Shown here piece by piece: positions 1 to 9,800 of a stretch of 64,000 nt of DNA. The first letter of the stretch is position 1; each line of letters starts with the position of its first letter. The notes beneath the pieces were generated by a model. The model was not told the DNA's origin, did no database searches, and saw only the letters and a program-made list of their open reading frames with translations. Both the position numbers and the translations under genes were made by a program. Origin of the DNA: Pseudomonas sp. ACN8 (GTDB lineage: Bacteria > Pseudomonadota > Gammaproteobacteria > Pseudomonadales > Pseudomonadaceae); assembly GCF_002303925.1 (NCBI RefSeq), contig NZ_MRCS01000032.1:16179-80178 (forward strand), read 5' to 3'.

Positions 1-2
1 AG

Positions 3-446
3 GTGGACATGATCGTGCTCGCGGTTTCTCCGGAAAGCCTGTCGACCAACACGCCCTGGCTGCTGCACGCCAGCACGCCGCCGATCATTCCGGTGATCGC
101 CTACGAAAACCCGATCATTGTCGAGGCGTTAGTGCAGCTCAATGCCTGCTCGGTGATTCCGTCGCCGGTTCGGTCGTTTGGCCTGCTCACGGCATTGGCG
201 CTGACCTTGAGTCAATCGCGCAAGGCGCGTGAGCGTGAGAAGCACGTCAAGCGACTGGAAGGCCGGATGGCGGTGATGCGCACCGTGCAGCAGGCCAAAA
301 TCATCCTGATCGAGACCAAGGGTATGTCGGAAATCGACGCCTATAACGCCTTGCGTGATCAGGCCATGGCCAAGCGCGAACCGGTGGAAAAGATCGCCGA
401 AGCGCTGGTCAAGGCCCACGAATTGTTTCAACAAGCCTGTTCCTGA
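3..446 (+). CDS. ANTAR-domain response regulator / transcription antiterminator (3' part)
   Basis: The reading frame is open from the first base of the window, so the true start lies upstream and only the last ~147 residues are seen. The N-terminal part resembles a degenerate AmiR/NasR-type receiver (hydrophobic strands, 'VIAYENP'). A long basic helix follows ('RKAREREKHVKRLEGR'), then a three-helix ANTAR domain with the typical 'AKIILIETKGMSEIDAYNALRDQAM' pattern (shown here in part: KIILIETKGMSEIDAYNALR). ANTAR proteins bind nascent leader RNA and prevent termination. The amidase gene starts 205 bases downstream behind a hairpin-rich leader, so this is probably its AmiR-like regulator. An AmiC-like sensor would be expected upstream, outside the window. 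The family call is strong; the target is inferred from neighbourhood. Confidence 0.85.
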   Translation: MDMIVLAVSPESLSTNTPWLLHASTPPIIPVIAYENPIIVEALVQLNACSVIPSPVRSFGLLTALALTLSQSRKAREREKHVKRLEGRMAVMRTVQQAKIILIETKGMSEIDAYNALRDQAMAKREPVEKIAEALVKAHELFQQACS

Positions 447-651
447 GTGTCGGCCCCCCAGGGGCCTGACCCTCTTCTGCGCGGAGGATTGCCATACGCC
501 CTTGATCGGCAGGTATGGATCACCGCGTGGCGACCGGCCTGGACAACGGAGTCCTCCGGAGCGAACCGCAACCTGCGCATCCGCGCAGTGGGTTCGAGTC
601 AATGACTGCCTTATCACGGGCAGCCTTTAACCGATATCTGGAGAACACCCC
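447..651 (+). promoter_or_regulatory. Putative antitermination leader of the amidase gene
   Basis: This 205-base leader holds several possible RNA hairpins. GGAG/CTCC lies at 549-558. CTGCGC-ATCC-GCGCAG at 573-588 is a six-base-pair stem. CTGCC/GGCAG at 606-623 is followed by a short T-rich stretch and could act as a weak terminator before the ribosome binding site GGAG of the amidase. Such tandem hairpins are expected for an ANTAR target, but the exact dual-hexaloop consensus could not be confirmed by eye. Confidence 0.45.
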
Positions 652-2187
652 ATGTCTGTAAAACGCCCAAGCAAAGCCGACTTTCTGATCGCCGCCGAAG
701 ACCACAGCTATCAGCTGAGCGACAGTCAGATGGAATCTTTCCTCAATCTGGCTGATGAGACCCTCGGCTCCTACGACGCCATCGACAAGCTGTATGCGCA
801 AACCATCGCGCAGCAACCGCCCGAGCGCGAGTTCAGCAAAGCGCCGGACGCCGACAATCTGCACGGTGCCTGGTATGTTAAAACCCATATTGAGGGCGCC
901 GCCCAAGGCCCTCTGGCCGGCAAGACCGTGGTGATTAAAGACAACGTTTCCGTGGCCGGCGTACCGATGGCCAACGGGTCGCTGAGCCTGGACGGTTACA
1001 TCCCCTCAGAGGATGCCACCGTGGTCAAACGACTGCTCGCCGCCGGCGCGACGGTGGTAGGCAAGTCGGTCTGCGAGGATCTGTGCTTCTCCGGCGCCAG
1101 CTTCACCGCCGCCAGTGGGCCCGTGAAAAACCCGTGGGACCTGACCCGCAATTCCGGCGGTTCCTCCAGTGGCAGCGCAGTGCTGGTTGCCCTTGAGGAG
1201 GTCGACATGGCGATTGGCGGGGATCAGGGAGGGTCGATCCGCATGCCTTCGGCCTGGAGCGGGATCGTCGGCCACAAGCCGACCTACGGCCTGGTGCCTT
1301 ACACCGGGGCTTTCCCGATCGAAAGGACCATCGATCACGTCGGCCCGATGGCCAACAGCGTGCGTGACGTGGCCGTGATGCTCGATGTCATTGCGGGGGC
1401 CGATGGTCTCGATTCCCGCCAGAAGAATCCGCCAGCCGTCGCCTGTGTGGCCACCTTGGATCAGGGCGTCGCAGGCCTGCGAGTCGGCGTGCTGCGTGAA
1501 GGTTTCGCGATTCCCGGCGTGTCCGAGGCTCAGGTGGATGCTCAGGTCAAAGCGGCGGTCGCCCAACTGGAAAGCCTAGGTGCTACGGTCGGCGAAGCCA
1601 GCGCGCCTTGGCATTCGGGCGTGGCGCTGGACATGTGGAACGTCATTGCCACCGATGGCGCGGCGTATCAGATGCTGCAAGGCAACGGCTACGGTATGAA
1701 CGTGGATGGCTATTACGATCCTGACATCATGAGCTACTTCGGTGCCAAGCGTCGTGAGCACGCCGATGCGTTGTCCAGCAGTGTCCGTGCCGTGGCGTTG
1801 ACCGGCCACTACAGCCTGAAAAACCTGCACGGCGCCTACTACGCCAAGGCGCGCATGTTGGTGCCTGAGCTCACTCGCCAGTATGACGAGGCATTCAAGG
1901 AATTCGATGTGCTGGTGATGCCGACCATGCCCTTCGTGGCGACCACGCTGACCGACGCCGATGCTCCGATCGAGGAGTACGTACACAGCGCGCTGAACAT
2001 GCTGACCAACACCGCGCCGTTCGACCTCACCGGACACCCGGCGACCTCGGTTCCCACAGGTCTGGCTGATGGCTTGCCGGTGGCGATCATGATCGTCGCC
2101 CCACGGTTCAAGGACGCCCTAGCCTTGCGCGTGGCTCAAGCCTACGAGCAGGCCCGCGGTCCATTCCCTAAACCGCCGCGTCGTTAA
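652..2187 (+). CDS. Amidase (amidase signature family, Rhodococcus/P. chlororaphis nitrile-pathway type)
   Basis: A cytoplasmic amidohydrolase of 511 residues that turns amides into carboxylates and ammonia. The Ser-cisSer-Lys triad is visible at Lys96 (VVIKDNV), Ser171 (GGSSSGSA) and Ser195 (GGDQGGSIR). These are the same positions known for Rhodococcus enantioselective amidase. The motifs FSGASFT, GHKPTYGLVPYTGAFPIERTIDH and NVIATDGAAYQML closely match the amidases encoded next to nitrile hydratases in Rhodococcus and P. chlororaphis B23. The ATG has GGAG nine bases upstream. It sits between an ANTAR regulator and a HupE/UreJ gene. No nitrile hydratase is present, so the natural substrate (possibly a small or unsaturated amide) is unknown. 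Length and start fit the family. Confidence 0.92.
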   Translation: MSVKRPSKADFLIAAEDHSYQLSDSQMESFLNLADETLGSYDAIDKLYAQTIAQQPPEREFSKAPDADNLHGAWYVKTHIEGAAQGPLAGKTVVIKDNVSVAGVPMANGSLSLDGYIPSEDATVVKRLLAAGATVVGKSVCEDLCFSGASFTAASGPVKNPWDLTRNSGGSSSGSAVLVALEEVDMAIGGDQGGSIRMPSAWSGIVGHKPTYGLVPYTGAFPIERTIDHVGPMANSVRDVAVMLDVIAGADGLDSRQKNPPAVACVATLDQGVAGLRVGVLREGFAIPGVSEAQVDAQVKAAVAQLESLGATVGEASAPWHSGVALDMWNVIATDGAAYQMLQGNGYGMNVDGYYDPDIMSYFGAKRREHADALSSSVRAVALTGHYSLKNLHGAYYAKARMLVPELTRQYDEAFKEFDVLVMPTMPFVATTLTDADAPIEEYVHSALNMLTNTAPFDLTGHPATSVPTGLADGLPVAIMIVAPRFKDALALRVAQAYEQARGPFPKPPRR

Positions 2188-2258
2188 GGTGTCTTTGGCC
2201 GGGTGCTGATGACGTAAGCGTCAGCACCTTGCCCTTCTCAGAATCCAGGAGTGTTTTC

Positions 2259-2840
2259 ATGCGATTGACTCAATCGATACGGCTTTCTCTGGGCGCTGCC
2301 TTATGCCTGTTACCTGTGTTCGCATTTTCCCATCCGGGGCATGACGAATCAGGCCTGATAGCGGGCGTGGCGCATCCTTTGGCCGGAATGGATCACCTGT
2401 TGGCGATGTTCGCGGTCGGTCTCTGGGCCACACAACAAACCGGCAGGGCATGCTTGATGTTGCCCGCTACCTTCGTCGGCGGCATGTTACTCGGCGGCCT
2501 GTTGGGGTTCGATGGATTCGCAATTGCTCACCTGGAAACCGGCATCGCTGCATCAGTGCTCGCCTTTGGCTTGCTGGTCGCGGTGGCTGCGCGTCCACCT
2601 GTGACGCTTGCCTTTGCCATCACCTGCTTATTCGGACTGGCTCACGGCATCGCCCATGGCCTTGAGTTACCGGAGATGATCAGCCCTGCGGCTTACGCGA
2701 TCGGTTTCGTGATCGCAACATCAGCGCTTCATGCTACCGGCTATGCACTGGCACGCTGGTTGCCGGTGAGCGCCACCGTACTGATTCGTGTGCTCGGGTT
2801 GACTTCTGCGGGGACAGGAGTCGCGTTGCTGGCAGGTTGA
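2259..2840 (+). CDS. HupE/UreJ family membrane protein
   Basis: A protein of 193 residues with a cleavable signal peptide (start MRLTQSIRLSLGAALCLLP, cleavage near FAFS-HPGHD). It then has the HupE/UreJ signature HPGHDESGLIAGVAHPLAGMDH and about six hydrophobic segments rich in Gly and Ala. Histidine-rich motifs (HPGH, MDH, FGLAHGIAHG) are probable Ni or Co ligands. HupE and UreJ are secondary permeases for nickel (or cobalt) serving hydrogenase or urease. The ATG at 2259 has AGGAG eight bases upstream. A longer frame from 2229 has no ribosome site. Its place 71 bases after an amidase gene is unusual and suggests co-expression, but no metalloenzyme gene is seen here. Confidence 0.85.
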   Translation: MRLTQSIRLSLGAALCLLPVFAFSHPGHDESGLIAGVAHPLAGMDHLLAMFAVGLWATQQTGRACLMLPATFVGGMLLGGLLGFDGFAIAHLETGIAASVLAFGLLVAVAARPPVTLAFAITCLFGLAHGIAHGLELPEMISPAAYAIGFVIATSALHATGYALARWLPVSATVLIRVLGLTSAGTGVALLAG

Positions 2841-2934
2841 TTCCGGGGTGGAACCCAACTCGGACGCGGCCAGTGAGGTTGATGCATGCAGCCTCGCTGA
2901 CCAGGTAACTTCGGTGTGTCGCCGATTGCTGTGA

Positions 2935-3985
2935 ACTATCGCTGGTTTCCCGACCAGATGGCCGGGCATCGGTCATTCCAGGGCATGGCCCGCTCCAGCA
3001 GTGTCGCCAGCTGCAGCAGTAAATCCTTACGACCATAAGCCGCACCGAACTGCATGCCGATAGGCAATTGCCCGATCGTGCGCCAGTGGCATCGACATGG
3101 CAGGGCATCCGCTGACATTGAAGACCGCGGTGAAAGGCGAGTGAGCGAACACGCGGGCCCTCTATTCCCAGCGATCCAGTGTCTCCTGACTCGCATTGTA
3201 TTGGTCGATGACGGGCTGGGCGCTGGGCAACGTCGGCGTCAGAAGCACGTCGTAGTTGCGGAACAGTCGGCCAACCTTTCGGGTCACGACATTGCGTCGA
3301 ACAACTGGGTCGCGCTCAGCTCTTGCCCGAGTCGGTAAAGGGCGAGCGTGACAGGCTCCAGGGTCGATTTGTCTATGGGACGAACAGTGGCAGCGGCGAT
3401 GGCGTCGATCCAGGCCGTTGTGTTGCTGGACCAGAATCGCGCATTCAATTCTACGAAAGCTCCCAGCTCAGTCCTGCATCCGCGACAACGGGAGGGACGT
3501 GGTGACCCAGCGGTTCCAGTGTCAGGCAGACACTGTTCAAGCCGGCGCTCACCGCAGGTGCTACTGGCCATTGAGGGCATGTCCCTATACGGCGACGCGA
3601 AGAGGCCCAGGCTCGCGATTCAGCAGCGACCGGCAGGATTGCGTCGGTGGTGCATTCTGGAAAGGATTCTCTACCCCAGGACCGTGCACGGCGTCGAGCC
3701 AACTTGCTGTATCCCGTACTGCACGGCTACGCATCCCGTGTACGGCGAGCCCCGCCTAGACCTCGTCTACATCCGGCCCCATAGGTAAACGCCCGCAGCT
3801 TGGCTTCAGGCCAAACAACGCGCAGGAAGCGGCGAGCACTCGGATTGAGCCGCCGCCATCGGTCGCATGAGCGATCGGCACCATGCCAACGGCTACAGCG
3901 GCCTACGAGCCTCCTCTGGATCCGCCGGCGCTAAGGGTCAGGTCCCAAGGATTGCGAGTGGAGCCGTGTACACGGTTTTCTGGGG
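2935..3985 (-). pseudogene. Degenerate amidase (AS family) pseudogene
   Basis: Reading the minus strand through frame changes gives ordered pieces of an amidase. Near 3960-3850 it has GSTRNPWDLTLSAGGSRGGS, then a TAG stop, then DGGGSIRVLAASCALFGLKP. Near 3250 it has RNYDVLLTPTLPSAQP, near 3130 HSPFTAVFNVSGCPAMSMP, and near 3050 LPIGMQFGAAYGRKDLLLQL followed by LERAMPW. Many stops and frameshifts separate the parts, and the N-terminal ~150 codons (with the Lys of the triad) are missing. The C-terminal style resembles the 6-aminohexanoate cyclic-dimer hydrolase branch, not the intact amidase next door. It is convergent with the HupE/UreJ gene and marks the edge of the accessory island. Confidence 0.8.
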
Positions 3986-4202
3986 AGTCCACCGATGACC
4001 TTTTTTCCATCTCACAACCGGTCGCTACTGAAACGCATGAGCGGTCTGATTTCCCTCAATAAGCGATGAGGCAACTGAACATTGCGCTTGGCAAGTGTGC
4101 CAACCAATCCCGATTAGGGGAACGGGAGATGATGCGTCAGCGCTTCACGACGCGGATCGATCAGCGTTAGTCGGTGTACTGCCGGTGAAACGAGGGTCGC
4201 CA

Positions 4203-4628
4203 TTGACGAAGCATTCGAGGAAACAGAAAACTCAATTGTTCCAAATTATGGATGATCTCGGAAATGAATCATATTTCGACGATTTGTGTAGCGGCGTTCC
4301 CGCCGAATTCAATCTAGATGATGTCGGCGACACTACGCACTTTTATGGCGAAGATGACGCGATGGAGGTGAACTTCTACGAAGGTCTGTGGGACCAGTTC
4401 GTTGAGGATGTGCAGTACACGCACCGTTTCTTCAACGCAAATGCCGGAGAATTTCTCGACTCGGTTTTCTCTTTGTTGGTCACCGATAACGAAGACCTTA
4501 AGCCTGAAGCCATCCGGACCGTGGTCAATGGCGACTTGATGTACCGTGCGCGTCTTGCTAAAGGCTTCAGCGAAGCAGAGGAGATAATCAATGATCCCGC
4601 TGGCCAATTGCAAGCAGTCAAAGAATGA
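4203..4628 (+). CDS. N-terminal part of a split HEPN/RES-type RES-domain protein
   Basis: This segment encodes about 141 residues from TTG 4203, which has GAGGG six bases upstream. An in-frame GTG at 4095 is possible but not supported by a ribosome site. The acidic N-terminal region and the motif VNGDLMYRARLAKGFSEAEE match the long RES proteins in which a HEPN/RES N-terminal domain precedes the RES fold; the Arg of 'YRAR' starts the RES core. The frame stops at DPAGQLQAVKE exactly where the family normally continues. The remainder lies in another frame from 4625, and the two overlap by four bases (ATGA). A one-base deletion (or sequencing error) near 4600 is the simplest explanation; translational coupling of two subunits is the alternative. 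Confidence 0.65.
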   Translation: MTKHSRKQKTQLFQIMDDLGNESYFDDLCSGVPAEFNLDDVGDTTHFYGEDDAMEVNFYEGLWDQFVEDVQYTHRFFNANAGEFLDSVFSLLVTDNEDLKPEAIRTVVNGDLMYRARLAKGFSEAEEIINDPAGQLQAVKE

Positions 4629-5269
4629 CGCCGAACGGTATCTCCGCCTTGTACTGCGCGCTGGAGCGAGAGACCTGTCTGAGCGAAATCCGCTCCATCA
4701 CCGGGGATCATGTGGTGAGCGCAGCGCTGACTCCAGTCGTCGAACTGAAGCTCCTTGACCTTACAGTCCTAGACCAGGTTGACCCCCCGGATCTGTCGCT
4801 TCTGGATGTGGGGTTTCGTGAGGCACTACACCGCAAGGTATTCCTGGGCTCACTTGTCAAAAAAATGTCCAGGCCAAAGGCTCGTAATGATGAGCTGAGC
4901 TACCTGTCGACCCAGGTGGTGTTCGAGTACCTAAGGCTGCGCTTTGGCAAGCAGGTCGACGGTCTGGTCGTCCCATCCGTGCAGACGGGCGAAGCGGGTA
5001 CCAACGTAGTCTTGTTCCCCGAGGCCAGCCGCCTTGCCTATGTACCGCCGCCGGAGGCCGATGCTGAAAGACTTGGCGACGAAAAGCTCCCCGTTGTGGT
5101 TGAGGTTGAATTGGACAATTCGTCAAAGCCACCTACCAAGGTAGTTGTTGTGCATGACTCCATTCGGTATCACAAGGTAACGGCGATTGAGACCCAGGCC
5201 CGCGAGTATCGGCATATCTACGATATGTTCATGAGCGACGAGACGCGCAAGCGGCTGAACTTGGACTAG
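4625..5269 (+). CDS. C-terminal part of RES-domain protein (NAD+-degrading toxin family)
   Basis: This ORF of 214 residues carries the main RES fold. Its features are MTPNGISALYCALERETCLSEIR (Tyr and Glu at the usual catalytic positions), LLDLT, and 'YLSTQVVFEYLR...VDGLVVPSVQTGEAG TNVVLFP' with the characteristic C-terminal serine region. RES toxins of the ParT/MbcT group degrade or phosphorolyse NAD+. Reading one frame back across the start gives '...ASSQRMTPNG', which continues the RES family sequence. This shows that the ATG is internal to an originally longer protein. No classical Xre/ParS antitoxin lies next to it. If the frameshift is real, the toxin is probably inactive unless recoding or coupled translation joins the parts. 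Confidence 0.7.
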   Translation: MTPNGISALYCALERETCLSEIRSITGDHVVSAALTPVVELKLLDLTVLDQVDPPDLSLLDVGFREALHRKVFLGSLVKKMSRPKARNDELSYLSTQVVFEYLRLRFGKQVDGLVVPSVQTGEAGTNVVLFPEASRLAYVPPPEADAERLGDEKLPVVVEVELDNSSKPPTKVVVVHDSIRYHKVTAIETQAREYRHIYDMFMSDETRKRLNLD

Positions 5270-5350
5270 GAAGCAGGGCTTCTCTGCAGAGGCACTGGTG
5301 TTTGACGCTGGTGCGAATGAGGCATCAAAGTAATACTTTTAGGGGATGGT

Positions 5351-5821
5351 ATGACTGAGCGTGAATTGATTTATCGACACGAGAAAGGTGCGCCTTGGGA
5401 CAAAACCCAGGGCGCTGCACTTAAACTGCCCTTAGACGATGATGACAGAGCGTTGGCAGTAAAATTCATTTATTGGCCCAACGGGCGATCCGACAGCACT
5501 GCAATGGACTCTGGTGGTTTGGTTTTTGAGATATGTGAATGGTGCAAGATCTTGTCGCCTGAAGGCGAGGTGCACTGGAATGTCAGGTTTAGAAGAGCAG
5601 TCGCGGTCGCTGGCACTGTCAGCGCGTTATTTAAAGATCATGATGTAGCTCTAGCAGGTGGAATTAGACAGCTCTTCGGTCGGGGGACGATCATCGAAGT
5701 CGAAGGCTTTGCCGCAGAAACAGAAGGCAAGCCCTACCTCTCGATCACGGGTGGCAAGGGAGCAATGGCGCGGTTTTATGGCGTAGATCCTGCTTCAATA
5801 ACGGTCACCCTGCAGCAGTAG
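5351..5821 (+). CDS. Hypothetical protein, 156 residues
   Basis: This is a believable gene: ATG with AGGGGATGGT just upstream and coding-like composition. The soluble protein has no signal peptide or membrane segment. The N-terminal half is charged and contains CEWCKILSPEGEVHWNVRF (a CxxC pair). The C-terminal half is rich in beta strands and glycines (GGIRQLFGRGTIIEVEG, SITGGKGAMARF). I do not recognise the family. It lies 81 bases after the RES gene and convergent with the PAPS reductase operon, so it may be island cargo or a partner of the RES protein. Confidence 0.6.
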   Translation: MTERELIYRHEKGAPWDKTQGAALKLPLDDDDRALAVKFIYWPNGRSDSTAMDSGGLVFEICEWCKILSPEGEVHWNVRFRRAVAVAGTVSALFKDHDVALAGGIRQLFGRGTIIEVEGFAAETEGKPYLSITGGKGAMARFYGVDPASITVTLQQ

Positions 5822-5981
5822 CTAATAGAAGCGAGCTGGATTTTAGAGATTTCAGGGTGACTGCTGCAGTTGGGGCATTCAACCTGTGTTTCATTTGATT
5901 GGAGAGGTTCCTCAACTGCTGCTGGCTCTAAAGGACCGCAGCAGTTTCAGAAACGACGCTTAAAGCAGGACTTACCCCTTT

Positions 5982-6821
5982 TCATTTATGGCAAATGGCG
6001 CAACCACCATCAGATTCATCAACGCCATAGATGTCATCGATTTCTAGGTTGTCTTCCCAAGGGCGAAGAGGGTTACGCGGTCGGTTAAGCTTGGCTCTCC
6101 GGCGTCGGGCATCATATTCTCTAAAAATCATCTCCACCCGTTCAGGTTGTTCCAGGTCAGAGAGTGGCTCGCCTTTGGTCCAAGTGAAGGGAGAGCCATT
6201 TTCCAGAGCGGTTTTCTCCAAGGACTTGGCTTCTTCAAAGGCCGCCGGATGGCGCTCGCGCAAGCGGACCCATTCGATTTTTTGTTGGAAAAAGCAGAAA
6301 GTGCAGCCACTTCGACTGCGCCATTCGTAGTACTTGGGGAGGCCGACGCCCGAGGACTCCAATATCTCCAGAACGCCTGCTTTGTCGATACCGTCATCGC
6401 GAAATGGCAGCAGGACTTTCAAATTCTTGTGTTTCGATGCATACCCTTCCCGATAATCTTCATCCGCTCGGATCGCGACGTACGAAAAGACTTTCTCGCC
6501 GGCGGCCAGCATCGGCCGCGTCCATTCTTCAAATGGAGCCAGCTTCAGCTGGCGAGTACACCAGCGTGTCTGGGCCGAAGGCAGAAAGTTCTTGTACTCG
6601 CGCAGCCAGAACCGGAAGTCCCTTCTTGGATTTAGTCGGAGGATGGGCTTCCCCATAAATCCCTCGAGTCGGCCCAGAAAATCGTGGACTTCCGGTAGCT
6701 CCTCCCCGGTGTCGGTGAAGAAGTATTCAATGTCCAATTCGGGGCGCGTTTGCTGGATGTACACTGCCAAGGCAGCACTATCTCGACCGCCTGACAGTCC
6801 TAGCAGATGCCGTTCACGCAT
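5982..6821 (-). CDS. DndC/BrxP-like phosphoadenosine phosphosulfate reductase family protein
   Basis: A 279-residue PP-loop ATP pyrophosphatase-type protein. The PP-loop SGGRDS is at residues 10-15. WCTRQLK (Cys88), CTFC (Cys173, Cys176) and the C-terminal GGCAICHK (Cys274, Cys277) offer thiol or Fe-S ligands as in DndC. Relatives act in DNA phosphorothioation (DndC, SspD) or occur as BrxP in type 4 BREX; plain assimilatory PAPS reductase is less likely given the context. The start chosen is ATG 6821, with GGGAG ten bases upstream and an eight-base overlap (ATGCGTGA) with the stop of the upstream ATPase gene. A longer frame to 6860 is less likely. It is the last gene of the DUF4007-ATPase-PAPS reductase operon. 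Confidence 0.85.
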   Translation of the reverse strand: MRERHLLGLSGGRDSAALAVYIQQTRPELDIEYFFTDTGEELPEVHDFLGRLEGFMGKPILRLNPRRDFRFWLREYKNFLPSAQTRWCTRQLKLAPFEEWTRPMLAAGEKVFSYVAIRADEDYREGYASKHKNLKVLLPFRDDGIDKAGVLEILESSGVGLPKYYEWRSRSGCTFCFFQQKIEWVRLRERHPAAFEEAKSLEKTALENGSPFTWTKGEPLSDLEQPERVEMIFREYDARRRRAKLNRPRNPLRPWEDNLEIDDIYGVDESDGGCAICHK

Positions 6822-9800
6822 GTTCAGTTTCTCCCTTCTGAACGAGCTCTTGGCTTGCATGGGCGAGGGCGGCCAACAGCAAATCCCCTTGCAGGCCTGA
6901 GCTTTTTAGCAGGTCTACAATCTTGCCGGCAGCGCCTTGAACCGCCGCTTGATCTCGACTCGCCACCTCGAAGTCTCGAGTTAGCAGTTTAGAGTCGCCA
7001 CTTGAGCTGATCACCACTGAAAAAACCTCTCGACCTGGGCGGCGGCCCTCCACGGCGAGCAGTGATTCGGTTCTGCGAAAACCCAGCGCAAGTTCTGCGA
7101 GGTTGATCGTCGCCATCTGCACATCGAGGTCCGACCATTCGGTCGGAGGCTTACTTTGGGCCAGGCTGAGAACTCCCTCGGCGCCCTTAAGTGAGCCGTC
7201 GCGCTCTGAAAGGCGCGCTGCGAAGCTGCGCAGTCGGAGTTCTCCCGAGCCTTTACTCACCGTTGCCGCGCGTTCTCTGAGATCCGGATCGTCGTCACCT
7301 TGAGCGTCGATGGCTTGTGCGAGTCGTCTGTCTAACCGGCGAACCATGTGTTCGTAAGCGTCACGTAACTCCTGTAGCGGACCGGACAAACTGTCGGCGA
7401 GTTCGGTTGGGGACGCCTTCAACGCTTCGGGCAAATCCATGAACAGCAAACGGTGAGGGTCTGATGCCTTGAGTAGAACATCACGGATGGCGCGGGTTTC
7501 CGCGCCGAGCTCCTGAGTTCTGCGTGACCAGTTGGGCACGGAGAAGACCAAGGCGACAAGTGCCTTTGCAACCTCCAGCGGCGTGGCGCTAGCTGGCTTG
7601 AACCCAAAGGATTCCGCCACGGCAGCGATTGCTTTCAAAGCGCGTTTTCGCTCACCTGTCTCTTGCACCCAGCGCAATGAGAAGCGGTTGGGGTCTTGAA
7701 GCATTTCATCGACATCAACATCGGTGATTTTTGGTTCGAAGACGCCATCGCGATAGACCGCCACCGTATCAGCATGACACAGCAGGAAGGCGAGGGCGAA
7801 GACCGGCAACAGTCCGCCTTTCACTCCATAAGGTTGAGCACCCCATAATACATACAGATCTTTTACCCGCACTGGTTCAGTACGTTTCCCTGAGACCAGT
7901 TTTAATGCGGCGTCCCACATGGGGTGAAGGTTGCGCGTATCTTGTGGCTTGGGCGCGCGAATAGCCCAGCTGCCATCGGGACTTTTTACATGAAGGTGCG
8001 TCGATGAAAGCAGCGTTTCATAAAGTCCACGCTCCGCCGGAAAACCTTCAATTTCGAGATGTTCATGGGCTGTGCCGCTGACCATGCGGTGCATCAGATC
8101 CCGACGGGCTTTAACACTATTGGCTGAAGGCGCATCACGGTTTACCAGTTCGCTCCACACCTTGGGAGCATCCGGGTAGATGCGCTCAGCAAGTTCTGAA
8201 GCCATTGATGACAAGCTTGGAATGCGTTTAAAGCCTTCTCCCGTTAGCCATTCAGCATTCAGCAGTGACGCCCTTAGCGCTTCTTCAAGGGCGCCTTTAA
8301 TTGAGGATAAGCGCGCTGCCACTTCTCGGCGTGCGACCGTGTCTCCCTCAAGCTCTGGACTTCCTTCAAAGACGAGTCGAAGTGACAGGAGTTCTGACCC
8401 CAAGTCCGATATGAGCTCGTGATTGGCAGGAACCCCAAGTATCAAAGGAGTGGTAGCGGAAGAGGGCAGTGCACCCAGCGCGCGCTTGGCTTCCTCGGCG
8501 GTGACATTGCGCTCCGGCAAAACCAGAGCCAAGCGCCCGAACTCACCACTCTCTGGTTGGTAGTCGCGGGTTAGCCGGCCTGCGTCCTGCAAGGAAAGCA
8601 TCGACACACCCAACCAGCGGAATGAACCGGAATCGGCGTAATGACGCTTGGCGATGACCGGAGTTAGATTCGCGAGCGCGGTCAGTGTTTTCATGTCCGC
8701 TGAGACGAAGGTTGCGCGAGCTTTTGATATCGCTTGGTCGATATCGAAATCGCTGCCTTCGAAAATGGTCCATGCTCCGACATGCTTGCGGAATAAGGCC
8801 ACCCTCCACGCAGCCAATCGCTCGAGGGATTCGGCGAGCGCTCCACGGCCAATGTCTGTGGTTATCGTGTTCAGCACCTCATGTTCCGCAGCCAGTCCCG
8901 ATGCGCTGCGGAACATGTCAATGAGAGCGAGGCTCTTCGCCAACGAGATCTCTGAGGTGGCTGCGCCTTTTACTGACGCGCGATCCACTGCCTCGACCGC
9001 TTGAGCCCAGCGATGGCCATCAGGGGAAGCCAAAATGGCTTGCTCCAGATTGGCTCGTAAGTAGTCCCAGAAGCGGTCGGGTCCATAGGAGGTAACCCCG
9101 TCCCAGTTCTGAAGAAAGTCTTGGAATCCATACGGTTCAAGCGAAGTCAAAAATCCGAATACGCTTCGTTCGTTCTGCCCGAACTGGCGTCGTGAGGCCG
9201 GGCCAAGCAAGGCGGCTGTTATGGGATGCAAAGGCCAGCATTTGTCGAGCAATTCGCCCATGGCCGCGCCCACCGATGGGCGTCGACCCGATATGGCTAC
9301 GCCGATTGCCTCGCTCAGTGGCCTGGTATCAGGGTGTTGTTGTTTACAGTCAATCGCTCGGCCGATTAGCTCAACGACTTCGTCGCCCGTGGCGACGAAA
9401 GATACGTCCGAAAAGCGCCCCTGTACCTTGGCCCACTCCTCGCGAGCCTCAATGCCGAGTCGGGAGGCATACTGGCGAAAGGCTTGATGCAGGATACCCA
9501 GCACCACGAGTTTGCCACTGCAGCGTGCTGCCACTTCGGCGAGATCCTGGAAGAAATGGACATCGTCGCCACCGGCAGCCGAGGCTTCCAGAAGCTTACC
9601 CATTTCATCTACCACGACCAGCACACCACCACGCTCTGGCCGTTCGGCCTCGGCAGCCAAATCAGCGATCAACGAGTCAACGCTGTCGCTGCTTGTGCGA
9701 TCGGTGTTCAGCGCTTTACCCAAGGCTTTGGATAGTTCGCCGCGAATGCCGACCCGGCGACCCACAACGGGTACGACCAACCACTCTCCTTGGTCCTCGG

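Noticed and set aside
588..600. GTGGGTTCGAGTC looks like a tRNA T-arm, a possible tRNA end or attachment site
   Set aside because: No acceptor, D or anticodon arms can be folded around it and no CCA end follows. It lies in the amidase leader.
5982..6821. Assimilatory PAPS/APS reductase (cysH)
   Set aside because: It lacks the usual CysH C-terminal ECGLH motif and cys neighbours. The extra CxxC pairs and operon with BrxC-like and DUF4007 genes point to the DndC/BrxP type.
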